64,000 nucleotides of DNA from Syncephalastrum monosporum B8922 (lineage: Eukaryota > Mucoromycota > Mucoromycetes > Mucorales > Syncephalastraceae), in assembly GCA_000697355.1 (NCBI GenBank), contig JNEN01001232.1:186001-250000 (forward strand). Reading direction: 5' to 3'. A program made the position numbers and the translations under genes. Each line of letters opens with the position of its first letter. The first letter of the stretch is position 1. The notes under the pieces are model-generated. The model was not told the DNA's origin. It searched no databases and saw nothing but the letters and a program-made list of their open reading frames with translations. Below are positions 11,929 through 22,585 of the stretch, one piece after another.

Positions 11929-14665
11929 TCCTTTTCTTCTTCTAGTACTAGAAGTTTATGCACCCCGATCGCGAAGGAATCTCGGTGTGTTGTGCTGACT
12001 CTATTAGAAAGAAAGTCTTCCTCCGATCGTCCAGGACAAGCACAAGAGGCTTCACCAAAGCAGGTAAGAAAAAGAAAAAGAAGGGAACAAAAGAGAGAAA
12101 AAGAATGATAGGGAGAAAATGCTAAAAAAAAAGAGAGAGCAGAGCAGCCAAAAGCTTGACAAACGGGACGAAAGGGAACAAGCCCCGCTCCCTCCCACTC
12201 GTATCATCTACTATCGTATCACACACGCTGTTTCTTTTTCTCAGTCTTCAACTATGATGTGCAAGCAATGATAGACGAGACAGCCGTGTGTCCCCTTACG
12301 CTGATTGCCTTGGCAACCAGAACGGATGGAAAATGTTCTGAATGCGGTATGGTATAACTGTCGGGTGGCGCCCCGCGAGTTACTAGTGTGGTGCGCGCAT
12401 CTTTCGATAATATTAGGTATGTATATCCATTTTTCTCTTTTTTTTTTCTTTTTTTTTTTTTTCTTTTTGTTGCTCACAGACCTTGTGGGCATGGGATGCA
12501 ACACAAATTGTGTGCAACGAATACACACGCACTGAGCTTACCTTCTTCCTGAATTCTATTTCTTCCTCCTCAGCGTCTCGTAAGGGAAAAAAATAAAACG
12601 GTGTAATAATAATTCACGTAAACGACACCCCTATTTCCCTTTGATTTGCTGAGCCCAACGCAACAAATCATCGCAACATTTGTTGGACCCACCCTATCAA
12701 ACGACGCACTTTTTTTTTCCCTTTGCCCGGATCCATACCGTTTCTTGGCGGAATGCCCAAGCCTATTTGGGATGTTACAAGACGATTCTGCCAATGATGT
12801 GATGGCAGTCTATTTTCTTTTTTTCTTCATTCAACATCCATTAGCGGACACAGAAACTGGGTGGATCTGTGTGTGTGTGTGTGTGTGTCGCCCGATTCCC
12901 AGGTCATCCCAAATTTGTAGTGTTCTAAATTCGGCAACGACGCGAAAAAAGAGGGAAAACCCTTTTTGCATGGATTAAGCATGTTGACAAAAATAAAACT
13001 GTCCTTCCAACTATACGAGGTTGACAGGTTTACCTTTCCTGGGTTCTACTGAGATGATTTCCTTCACGTGATCTATACATCCCATTGCTCTGGTAACGAG
13101 CCGTACCCGAGCTGTTATTTGTCATACGAGAAACGTGAAATAAAAAAAGCTTGTAACTGTTATTTGTGTGTCGCGATTACAATATCTATCATCTCGGACA
13201 TTGTGTTGGCTAAGGTATGCGTTTGTTAACTTGTCACATTGGTCATATTTATCTAATTATGTCTGTATAGAGACAGGACATTGGGACGGCCTGCGATTGG
13301 ACAGCCCGTTTGTTCTAATTAAAAGGCGATGACATCCTCTGCTGCTGAAAGTATGCACCACAAAATGACTTGCGGAATCATAGTGCCGTGCATGTGGATA
13401 GGTACACACATGAGAACGTGACACGACGTTAATAAGACAATTTTACCTCTGACATGTCATCTCCATGCTATCGAATAGAAAAATATGCCACCGCGACATC
13501 AAAATTTGGGTCTTCCTGTGCCATGTCTGTCACTTTCCCCAAGGGCTCTAGTGTATTTTACTTGGAAAAAAAGTGACAACACCTTCATCAATGATGGCGC
13601 ACATAGCTAAGGCCATCAGAGGCAGTACAGATATCGCCGCACTTCTTCCCACTAAGGATCCGGCATTTACACTATGCAAAACGCGGGTATTGCCGACTGC
13701 TTGTACTCGTAAACGTATCATGTGCTACCGCGTTTGTTCGTGAGAACTCCTGATATGAACTTCTGTACAGTACTGTACACTATAGCATACTGTCCGTGAT
13801 ACCGCGATCGTCTTTATCATCGCGCTGCGATTATATATATGGAGGTGCATAGCACGCTTGCGACGAGTGGCATAGCTGATCAATAGTCAGATTGTTTTGC
13901 TCAAGCTACGCATGCCGATTTTGCCGGAGGTAAAGGCACAGGTCTTCATGTGGTAGCCAATCCATTTTCTCTTGTCGACTGCATCCACAAATGTAAATCT
14001 ATTTTTTACGAACAAATATCAACTGACACATGGCACACATATCCTCCCTCCGGCCCAAAAGTAAGATTGCAACAGATAGAGTTACGCACTTCCGTATGAT
14101 ATGTACGTCTTGTGCATGTACATCTAAAATGAGACGGTAGTCAGCGGAGTTATCAAAAGCAGGTAAAAGAACCTCTTAAGTCCTTTTGCGCAAGAAAGCC
14201 TTGTGCTGTGCCCTGAAAGTTCCTATGCACTTAGGATACCTCCCCCCCCCCAATGGCGGATCGTCGTTTCAAACACGGAAAGACGCACTGCAGAAAAAGC
14301 TACCTTGGGATTAAAGGACAGGCATTGTGTTTATCCCGTAAAATAGTTTGTAGTCTTTGTCCGGGATGGAGTAAATTCTTGATTCTGTGCCTACTCGCCC
14401 TCATCCTTTATTTCCGTCATTATCATATATACTCATGATTATCGAGAAACGACATTTGAGCCAATCACCCATCATGTAAAAATCGTTACTGAAATGTTCT
14501 AGACGATATTTGAAAGAGTTTACATGATCATTACGCCTCCTCTAACATCGTATTGGCTGGTAAAGCATGATTGTTTCCTATGTCAAAGACTGTAACCATT
14601 ATGTATGAGTTTATTGATAACTAAGATTAATTAATAAAGAATTGCTTGTGTTGAGCAGGCACCTT
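11929..14665. other. RhoGEF upstream region followed by gene-free accessory DNA
   Basis: The first kilobase is the presumed promoter and leader of the minus-strand RhoGEF: purine-rich at 12060-12170, with a T-rich tract near 12430-12467. A (GT)n microsatellite sits at 12870-12888. From 13 kb on the DNA resembles the decayed island that follows. A short open plus-strand stretch at about 13560-13730 looks protein-like but has no context. No gene can be supported. Confidence 0.4.
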
Positions 14666-15857
14666 TCAATAGCGGCGACGGCGGCTCTTTTGGTTGACCT
14701 TTCTTCTTCACGAGTCGAATGAGCTTGCAAAGTAAAACTTGAGGCTGCTGGAGTTAATGTACTTGTCGGCATTGACGCAAATTCCGGCTGTTACACATCA
14801 CTGACATGATACGTTTGAAAGCATGTTAGGCAATGTATGAAATATTGAGTAATACAGTCTTACCTCCAGCAAAGTATCCTCATTGGCAACGTAGTCGTAC
14901 CGAATACTGGTACTTGTTTCTCAGGTTCTTGATATGAACTGACTCGCCGCCCAAGAGTTGATGCTGTGGTCAAGTCCGAGACCATACCTCGCGCATCTGT
15001 CTTCAAGATTGAGTACGTGCTGTCCCAAGAATTTGTTTCACTGCGCTCATGCTGTTTATGTACTCAACAAGGCTGCTCATGTCCTGAGTCAAAGTGATCA
15101 CATGTCCTTGAAGATCGATCAAGCACTCAGCCGGAGACTCAAGCGCTCTTTACATGTCTGAGACAATCTTGCTTATTGTCCTTATGAGGTTGTTCGTTGA
15201 CATCTGTTAAGAAAAAGGGATAAAAAAGTGGAAGCGAAAAAGGCAACAAAGGTACGCAGCGAGCTAATGAAAAAGCATTATACGAGTTGTGTATCAGACT
15301 TATGCACCATGCGGTGACCGTATGCTTACGCTCTGTTTCCGATGACAAGGGTATGATAAGAGTGATCCAAAGACATGGTAACCCCGATGGTATCGTGTGA
15401 TACATGTGTTGTAACTGATCAAAGGCAGCAAATCTTGTTGCTATAATTTTGAACGATTATCACACATACGATGGTCTGTATAATATCCTATCATGGACGT
15501 TATCACCGTGCTAAGGCGCAGTGTGGTAAAATAGTTAGAACATTTATAAAATATAAAGGAATGGAGGAAAAAAGAGAACGCTGCAGCGAAGAACGTGTGA
15601 ATATGGATTGAAACTGGCCTTCGGTAACATCAGCCACGACTATCACACATTTGCCAGACCTTTTTCTCTCATTAAAACTGATGACGTGCTCTGGTGACAT
15701 CATTTACTTGTACTTTCTTCCGTCAATAACCATGATGAAGAAAGGCTTGACGCAGCGAGTCAGAAAGTCCATAAAGCTCATCAAGAGCACAAAGATAGCG
15801 TCAAAATTAATAGCCTCAGTTCCAACAGATGACGTGTTCATTTTGCCGTTGTGGAAA
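14666..15857 (-). pseudogene. Decayed multi-exon gene of unknown function
   Basis: Minus-strand frames with coding-like composition are broken by stops. An open segment begins after a CAG acceptor at 15858-15860 and reads 'FHNGKMNTSSVGTEAINFDA'. A TAA at 15714-15716 interrupts it, and it resumes as 'MMSPEHVISFNERKRSGKCV' followed by 'IVVADVTEGQFQSIFTRS'. A second segment starts at ATG 15201-15203 after a TTAACAG acceptor ('MSTNNLIRTISKIVSDM'). It has TAA at 15150-15152 and TGA at 15003-15005, then 'LLGGESVHIKNLRNKYQYSV'. A third segment contains 'ICVNADKYINSSSLKFYF'. I do not recognise the family. Several in-frame stops in otherwise smooth protein-like text argue for a dead gene rather than noise, but this remains inference. 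Confidence 0.35.
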
Positions 15858-15971
15858 CTGCTTTATACATGTATTAAAAGTGATCCCTGATAAACAATTT
15901 TTGTTATGGACTAACTAGCCTACGAAATTTCGTTCCGAAATCAGTTTTCGTGGACTACACTTCATCTTTAA

Positions 15972-16418
15972 TATACATACCGGCGTGGGGTCGTTGATGC
16001 GCGCTCACGGCGGGCTGCCGCCTCACCTAAACTCAATACACGTTTAGGTCACAGTGACACATTACCCAGTTGCAAAACACTTACCAGTGGGCGGGGAGCA
16101 GACATTTGGCGCGATGGCGATGTCTATGAGGGTGTTTTCAACGGTGGTCACCGACCGTCGGCTAGTGGGTCGCAAGCGGGAAAGAAGGAAGGCAGAGGAG
16201 ACGGAGAAGAAGAGACGCAAAAGGGGCGCGAGAAAAGAGCGGAACTGAAACGTGTGTTAATGCCTCATATTCAATGCATAGACCTGAATCTGTTCCATTT
16301 GCTGGCAGAGGAAAAAGCGGAAATAAAAACCTCTGATGTGAGGGCAGCAAGCGGAGAGGAGGAAGAGGCGCAAACGGAAAAGAAGACAGGAGAAGCGAGG
16401 AAGAGGACTGCAAGCTAA
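15972..16418 (+). pseudogene. Start-less open frame with a MORN-like motif and an acidic/basic tail
   Basis: One frame stays open for 148 codons from the stop at 15969 to TAA at 16416-16418, with no ATG in its first two thirds. It could therefore be a terminal exon or a gene remnant. It contains 'GADIWRDGDVYEGVFNGGHR', which matches the Y-x-G-x-[FW]-x-x-G-x-R pattern of a MORN repeat. A charged Lys/Glu/Arg region follows, ending 'EARKRTAS'. Only one MORN-like unit is visible. No upstream exon was identified, so neither function nor expression can be claimed. Confidence 0.3.
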
Positions 16419-16761
16419 GTGTACATCAGAAGGAGGTTAGTGCGGTCCAAGAACCATGTACTCTTGACGCGACAACTTACTATCATGCACACCGGTGCAG
16501 TCGGGGGCGGGCAACCGGTGGCAGAGGGACTTTGGGGAACGCCGTGGTCTATGTTGCGCTTCTTATTAGTTTATGCTTGTAATCAGAACCCTTTCGTATA
16601 TACTTGCCAGGAGGACGACTTGATCAAAGTAAAGAAGAAGAAGAAGAAAAGTAGACATGGGAGAAAATAGTCGTCTTTGTATGAAACAGACTCGCATCAA
16701 TGAACTTTCATGCGATTGCATGAAGAGCGTCTGCCAATGGAAAAAAGAACGCAGGGGAAAA

Positions 16762-16921
16762 GACCTTGACAGGTATTGATGTCAGGTATCTTTCGCGTTT
16801 CAGAGGATTCATTGGCCTACTTTACCATCACGCGGTTCACATTTACCGAAGGACACGGGTAAAAAGACCTTGGATTGACGTCAGGTACCGTTAACATCTC
16901 AAAGTGGTCTACTTTGGCAGA
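16762..16921. repeat. Diverged direct duplication of a ~60-bp unit
   Basis: Segments 16762-16828 and 16866-16921 both begin GACCTTG, share a central ATTGAYGTCAGGTAYC and end TGGYCTACTTTRCCA. They differ by substitutions and small gaps. The second unit abuts the tRNA-like relic that follows. Confidence 0.45.
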
Positions 16922-16956
16922 CGCCCTGCCCGGGAATTGAACTCGGGCCTGCTTAC
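16917..16956 (-). other. tRNA-like 3' half (T-arm relic)
   Basis: On the minus strand the stretch reads as a T-arm with an internal-promoter B-box-like core, GAGTTCAATTCCC. Stem bases flank it, followed by a GCAGGGC acceptor-like strand. No matching GCCCTGC 5' acceptor strand, A-box or seven-base anticodon loop lies at the right distance, so an intact tRNA gene is not supported. It may be a tRNA fragment or part of a SINE. Confidence 0.3.
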
Positions 16957-17500
16957 GTAGTTAGTTATAAGACAGAATTATTTTATTGTATGGATCACGT
17001 TGATTAATCCTGAAATTCAAGCATACCTGTTGAAAGATGGGATTCGGTTTAACCCTGAAAACCAGGATGCATCCTGCATTAATCTTTTATTTGGGACTAT
17101 CCAGTCGTCTTGAGCACAGCATTCGCCATCACAGCAAAAGGGGTAATAGTCAGTAACGGATTACGGTCGCAGGGTGTTTGCCAATTGGCATAGGGTGTCA
17201 ACTTCTGTGTGTCAGAGAGCCGTCAAAATTTTTTGCCAAAACCACTTGTTTCAAGGATTTTTGGAGCATGTTGATTTTGCTTCGTTTAGCCTTCAATTGT
17301 CTTTCTTATTGCTGGCATACGCCTTCACTATCAAAGCGCATTTCTCTGCTACCAGCGCCACTGTTGTCGCTACGTTTAACCCTGCCTTCGCCTTCGAAAT
17401 ATGTGATACTGTGGTCGGTTATCGAAGCTTTGCTTTTGCGGCGTGGTGTTTCACCGACGTTACTTTCCTACTTATCCTGACGTAGGCAGGTAAAGCAATT

Positions 17501-18560
17501 CTATTCTTCAAAGCAATTGGAGCTCAATTCACTTGTACGGAGCTTGCTGTATATAGCTTTGGACAACAAACTCGGCTGGTGGTACAAATGTGCGAGGGCG
17601 GAAAGGCCGCTGCTGCTATTTCTGTAGATGTGTGCTTCTGCTGCGCGTTTCCGCAAGGCACGCAATATTATCTTTTGTATTGCATCTGAAACTTTTGACA
17701 GGTCTTTGGATATCTTGCGCTGTGCGTTGCTAAGCACCTTCAGGAACACGTCCATCTTTCGAGATCGCTTCACAGGAGCTTGTTGGCAGGTGTCAACGTG
17801 GTAAATGCTCTTCTTCCATATCTGGATCCTGGACAGCTCATAAAAAATCCTGGACACCTGTAAAAGGTTCTCATATGCGACGAAAGACCAACTGATGACT
17901 TTTGTTATCCTCGGTTGACATCAATGCACAGTTATATGATGGGTGGATTTAGCATCGATAAATGTGCGCCGTTGGTCCCGTCCATACCGAGTAGAAACGC
18001 GTAGTTGAGCAGGGTCGACTTCTTTGTCGGCAAGAGCGTCGGATCGATGCCAGACCCTGTGAGTTCTGCTGCCTCGGAGAGTCATGCCGCGTGGTACCTT
18101 AAACTTTGTCAAGAAAACCTTTTTTAACGCGGGTCGATCACGTGCTTTCGTCTTGGCGATTATTTTCTTCAACTTCTTCTCGTACACCTCTTCTACCGCT
18201 TCTGAGCATAGTCTTTTTCTTTAGCTATTTATCTTGTCCTTTTTAGACCAGTAAATTATTCGTATCAAGGATATCCACGTCGCAAGCAGACATCTTCCAT
18301 AGGCTTTTTTCTTCCTTTTTGCCGGAAAGACGTTCACTCCCGCCTTTTCGTATCACTCGGACTTCGCCTCCTGTGGCTGTGCCATAGTAACCGTAAATCA
18401 CTTATAGACTGCGGCAAAGCACTTGTTTATGCTCGAAAACAGCGGAGAATGCTCCATACGTCGTACATATGGTAACATTGCCCTTTGGTATGCCCATGTT
18501 ACTTTTCTGTAGAAGTAGAAACTTTTACTCTGCAGACTGGAAAACATTCGGCAACCACGT
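17501..18560 (-). pseudogene. Decayed reading frames, probably transposon- or gene-derived
   Basis: Two minus-strand open frames in the same phase are separated by stops. The upstream one (18187-17921) includes 'KKLKKIIAKTKARDRPALKK' and 'TRYGRDQRRTFIDAKSTHHI'. The downstream one (17857-17501) includes 'RIQIWKKSIYHVDTCQQAPV' and 'KRSRKMDVFLKVL'. Further upstream another phase reads 'GYYGTATGGEVRVIRKGG' before a stop. The basic, Lys/Arg-rich text is coding-like but matches no family I can name. Position between a tRNA relic and a TnpB/Fanzor-like remnant suggests mobile-element debris; that is inference. Confidence 0.3.
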
Positions 18561-19065
18561 CTTATTCATTCACGCTTGACGTTTTAGCCATGACATGGCA
18601 TCATCGCCACTTAATATCACCGTTTATGTAGTCATATTGATATCTACTCACATAACTAGCATGCTGGGTGTAGATCAACTACCGATGCTGTCTGTTTCAC
18701 GGACGCCCATAAAAGTTCTAGCCGGAAAAAGACGAAGTTCCATCATCAGACGACACGTATGGTGTGGAAATATTCTATTCCAGCACAATATAAAAACTCT
18801 GCGGGCAGCAAAACGAAATACTCTTTGGTTTTCTCTTTCCTTTCGTGCCCAGTTGTACTTTCCAGCGTCGCCTGTTGCTTCGCCCGATCTCTTTTGAGAC
18901 AACAGGCGAGGCTGGTTGATTTTCCCGAGGCGCCAAATGTGGGACGCTTGTTGCCAGTCCTCGCAATAGGGTCGGTCCCAATCAAGACGTCAAGTTACCA
19001 TCCTGCTTTTTATCTTCAGCATGTGTGTTTCCGGTCTGAACCCCATCCTCTGTCACAAGTCTGTC

Positions 19066-19163
19066 TATCTTCCCTTACTGTCGATCAAGCTCCTGTCATC
19101 TCCAATTGGCAGGCTATCTTCCCTTGCCGTCGATCAAGCTACTGTCACCTCCAATTGGCAGGC
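19066..19163 (+). repeat. Minisatellite A, 49-bp period, 2 copies
   Basis: Copies begin at 19066 and 19115 with TATCTTCCCTT and each ends CCAATTGGCAGGC. The copies differ at about five positions. Confidence 0.8.
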
Positions 19164-19360
19164 TAAAGTCGTCGGCTCCTTGATGCTCATTCCAACTCCC
19201 AACTGAATGAGGCCAACTCCCTTTGGTGTCCATTCGCTTTCCAACTTCCAACTGAATGGGGCCAACTCCCTTTGGTGTTCATTCGCTTTCCAACTTCCAA
19301 CTGAATGGGGCCAACTCCCTTGGGTGTCCATTCGCTTTCCAACTTCCAACTGGGGTGAAA
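19164..19360 (+). repeat. Minisatellite B, 49-bp period, 3 copies plus partials
   Basis: Copies begin at 19201, 19250 and 19299 with AACTGAATGRGGCCAACTCC, and a truncated fourth begins at 19348. The 37 bases before 19201 look like a shortened, degenerate unit. Long antisense open frames over this array are products of the repeat, not genes. Confidence 0.85.
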
Positions 19361-20125
19361 GACTTACCCGCGCTCTCACCCCCCCTTCCTTCTCGTGGTG
19401 ATCCTTTGCCGTCAAGCTGCCGAGGCCCACTCATACCCTCAATGCCGGCTTAAGCGAAGTCGAATGCCACGAGTTTCCTCCAAGGACGATACCGCGTGTA
19501 GTCGAGCGCGGCATTGCCACTCCTCCCTGCACTCGATGAACGATAACGAGGATGATGATACTTATGGACGAATGCTCTGAGTATCTTCCCTGCTGGGGAA
19601 ATTCGAATCGTACAACTGCTACGATCAACAACTACGAACCCCATCTAGGCGTATTTCCACCATGGCGCTAGCATCAAGGTCGACACCACCTCTTGACTTG
19701 TCCTTAGACTCGGCTCCAAACCGAGACTCTTTGGACTTGTCCATCGACTCGGTATCTCACCGAGTATTTTGGGCTTGTGACTCTAACAGCAGACAACCGA
19801 GCACACATACATCTATCAAGGAGCAGATGGCATACAATAATTCCCTCTTGTTGTCCAGGAAGGGCGCTTTTTCCCGGGTTTTGCGCTCTTGTATTATTGT
19901 ATTTGACGTCTTGGTGAAAGAGAACACCCCAGAAGAAATAAAGTCCACTATTTTTTCTGAACAAACGTTTAGTAGCCTTAAAGGCTTTGTGTCATGAATC
20001 TTCAAGCGTAAGAATAAGCATTTCAAGCATACAATGATCGAAAGGAGCGTGTCTATTTATTCATTCTGAAGAGAAGAGGAGAGGGATAACCAGAGTCTTT
20101 ATTGGCCTATCAACCCTCCCTAACC

Positions 20126-20503
20126 GCCCTTTCTCGGGGGCCCTATGTATACGAGTGTGCTTGTTGATGGATAATGGACCTTGCGAAGCCGGTTGCTTCC
20201 TTGTTTGCGTCACCTTGAGGATCCTTACTGGCGATATAAATGGAGTAAAGCGTCGACTGTTTGTGATCAGGCTTCTCAAAATATGTGCAATGTTATGGGC
20301 AGCCATGCCATCGCGGTGGGAGCAGGATTAGCATGACGGTCAGCGTTTAACACGTAATATTCGCTTTTCATCGTCTCCAGCTCCTGCCATATAATTCGTC
20401 TTTGCAAACTCTCCCTTCTGTATGCACTTGGGGCATGCCTGGTTAGTAAGATATTCGTCTACACGGACGAGAGTGTGGCCAGCTTCTTTCGATTTCCTTG
20501 CCA
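20126..20503 (+). repeat. Left arm of a long near-perfect inverted repeat
   Basis: Reverse complement of 20662-21037 with only a few substitutions and a small indel. The arms (378 and 376 bp) are separated by a 158-bp spacer, 20504-20661. Both arms carry the same TnpB/Fanzor-like C-terminal coding remnant, pointing away from the spacer. Confidence 0.9.
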
Positions 20504-20690
20504 CGGCATCCATCAACTTTGAATCCATGGACGCTTGTCTGCCTTGTGCCGTGTGGTCGTTAAATCTGTCCATGCCAAGATCGACGAGCAGCTTCTGTTC
20601 TGTTTTAACGTTGACTGGCCGTACAGAATTGAGTTTTAGATTTGAACATTGATGTATGCTCTGGCAAGGAAATCGAAAGAAGCTGGCCAC
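20160..20690 (-). pseudogene. TnpB/Fanzor-like transposon nuclease, C-terminal remnant (left copy)
   Basis: Fanzor proteins are eukaryotic relatives of the RNA-guided nuclease TnpB carried by transposons. This remnant reads 'DEYLTNQACPKC', the first half of the zinc ribbon, then 'RILRVKR', stop, 'PSC', stop, and 'SCSHRDGMAAHNIAHIL'. The last piece looks like the second zinc-ribbon half and the RuvC-III Asp (HRD-x-x-AAHNI). Two in-frame stops (TGA and TAA) fall inside the zinc ribbon. The preceding ~55 codons, in the spacer ('DRFNDHTAQGRQASMDSKLM'), are present only on this side. No N-terminal or RuvC-I/II region is visible, so it cannot encode a working nuclease. Assignment rests on motif pattern only. 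Confidence 0.5.
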
Positions 20691-20990
20691 GCTCTCGTCC
20701 GTGTAGACGAATATCTTACTAGCCAGGCATGCCCCAAGTGCATACAGAAGGGAGAGTTTGCAAAGACGAATTATATGGCAGGAGCTGGAGACGATGAAAA
20801 GCGAATATTACGTGTTAAACGCTGACCGTCATGCTAATCCTGCTCCCACCGCGATGGCATGGCTGCCCATAACATTGCACATATTTTGAGAAGCCTGATC
20901 ACAAACAGTCGACGCTTTACTCCATTTATATCGCCAGTAAGGATCCTCAAGGTGACGCAAACAAGGAAGCAACCGGCTTCGCAAGGTCCA
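20655..20990 (+). pseudogene. TnpB/Fanzor-like transposon nuclease, C-terminal remnant (right copy)
   Basis: This is the inverted copy of the preceding remnant. It reads 'ARKSKEAGHALVRVDEYLTS', then 'QACPKCIQKGEF', the same two in-frame stops, and 'HRDGMAAHNIAHIL'. A further stop follows soon after. Sharing both stops with the left copy shows the gene was already broken before it was duplicated. Confidence 0.5.
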
Positions 20991-21037
20991 TTATCCACCA
21001 ACAAGCACACTCGTACATAGGGGCCCCCGAGAAAGGC
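20662..21037 (-). repeat. Right arm of the long inverted repeat
   Basis: Matches the left arm in reverse orientation from TGGCAAGGAAATCG near the spacer to the GAAAGGC-containing outer end. Similarity is lost beyond both outer ends. Confidence 0.9.
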
Positions 21038-21928
21038 TGGGTATAGGTAATAGTTCTAGCTGGTTGCGAATGGTACATTACGCACCACGTATGTACCGCA
21101 CCCTCTCTATGAAATGAAAACGGCGCCCTACACTAGGTGTCGCTCATGGTACTGTAGCAGATATACATGGGGAATATTTCTTTTTTACTCCAAGAATCCG
21201 AATGGTTATCTATTGCACGACAAACAACTATGCAGCAAGCGCAATTTTAGATGGCGCTTCCAACGCGGTCAAAAATGGTCCCAGACCCAAGTTTCTGAGA
21301 CACACAACAAAAATACAAAACTTTTTTTCTCACATTGTTTCATTCGGAAACTCGGGCCGCGCGCATGCATAGTAGCAAAATATACAATTTAGGCTGTGAT
21401 TTTGAGAGCATAAGAGAAAATGATTTGCGCCCAGAGGGAAGCGATTATATCATCATCTCGAGCATGTGTGTATGTGAATGAGGGTCAGTCATGCAAGTGT
21501 CTGACTTCCGATCGATGGGGGAGCGATGCAAAGGTAACACGGTAAACCTTATTTGGCCTCTTTTTTCCCTTCCGCAGTGTTCCGCATTTTCATCGACGCG
21601 TCATCTGCCACATATCCTTTTGGCCCGTCTGAATCCTTATCGTAGCAGAACAAAGAAGAAAAAGGAAAGTACGATCGAAAGCATGATCTCTGCAGGCTTC
21701 TTGCAGCGTGCATATGCTGTTCAACGCAAACAGCCTTGGAGGAAGGAGTGGGTCTCGAGACCAGCGAAGCGAGGAGTGACGCAGGTTGGAGGCGCTATAG
21801 CATCATCTTCTTTGCTTGGTTCGGCACGTGTTCTCCGACAAAAACGGGCGTGTATTTCTTCTGGCCGAGCGCCGCCTCGTTTCCTCTCTTCTTTCACCAC
21901 TCTTCCCACGTCTGAACCCAAGAAAAGA

Positions 21929-22171
21929 ATGTCTTCCACCTTTATCGTCACTTTCAAGGATGGCACGCCCGACGATGTGATCGAGCAGCACATCCAGCAG
22001 TCCGAAGCCTCAGGTGCCATCATCAAGCACCGTTACAGCGCCGGTATCAAGGGCTACAGCGTCGAGATTCCAGACGGCACCGTCTCCGCATTGTCTTTTG
22101 ACCATCCTGACATTGATGCCGTCGAGGCCGATGGCGAAGTCACCACCCAGGGCCAGTCTCTGCTCGGGTAA
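21929..22171 (+). CDS. PBI2: Proteinase B inhibitor, Pbi2-like (I9 inhibitor), copy 1
   Basis: An 80-residue, single-exon, subtilisin-propeptide-like protein. The yeast relative Pbi2 inhibits vacuolar proteinase B and helps vacuole fusion (family knowledge). Visible family features are an N-terminal strand 'STFIVTFKDGTPDDVIEQHI', a central 'IKGYSVEIPDG' and an acidic end. I chose ATG 21929 because similarity to the two other copies starts there and the context before it (CCAAGAAAAGA) is shared with copy 2. An in-frame extension back to 21683 would add about 80 residues rich in Arg and Ser; a targeting sequence there is possible but unlikely. Confidence 0.85.
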   Translation: MSSTFIVTFKDGTPDDVIEQHIQQSEASGAIIKHRYSAGIKGYSVEIPDGTVSALSFDHPDIDAVEADGEVTTQGQSLLG

Positions 22172-22585
22172 AGCCGAACAATCTTTGAATTACATTCTAT
22201 GAAATAGCCCGTTTTCTTTGTGTACCTGTCTACAGACATTTTCTCTATACCTTGCAAACATGATAAACGCGCCTTATCTATTTCCGTCGTCTTGTTCTCC
22301 TATGTTTTAGTCTGCATAATTTTCCAGAGTTTCATGATAGCACCATGGTAGTGTACGCGTTTTTCTTCCTTTTATTGGACCTTTCTTCTGGCAAAGATCT
22401 TGGCAAATCACAGTCCTCTTGGCAAGGCAAAAGCCAAGAACAGTATACCTGACACCGTAAGCTTCTACAGTATCCCATCTGCTTATCATTTATATGCCGT
22501 TATGATCCTAGGCACGAGCGTGGTATTCTTGCATAAAGCATGAGTCTGACTGTAACTCCAGCCAGCAGGTCCATACTTTCTGTAG

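Noticed and set aside
19134..19430. Open frames across the minisatellite on both strands
   Set aside because: They are translations of the 49-bp tandem repeat, not genes.
21491..21928. N-terminal extension of the first Pbi2-like protein
   Set aside because: Similarity to the two other copies and the shared leader start exactly at ATG 21929; the upstream text looks like a leader, not a conserved targeting sequence.
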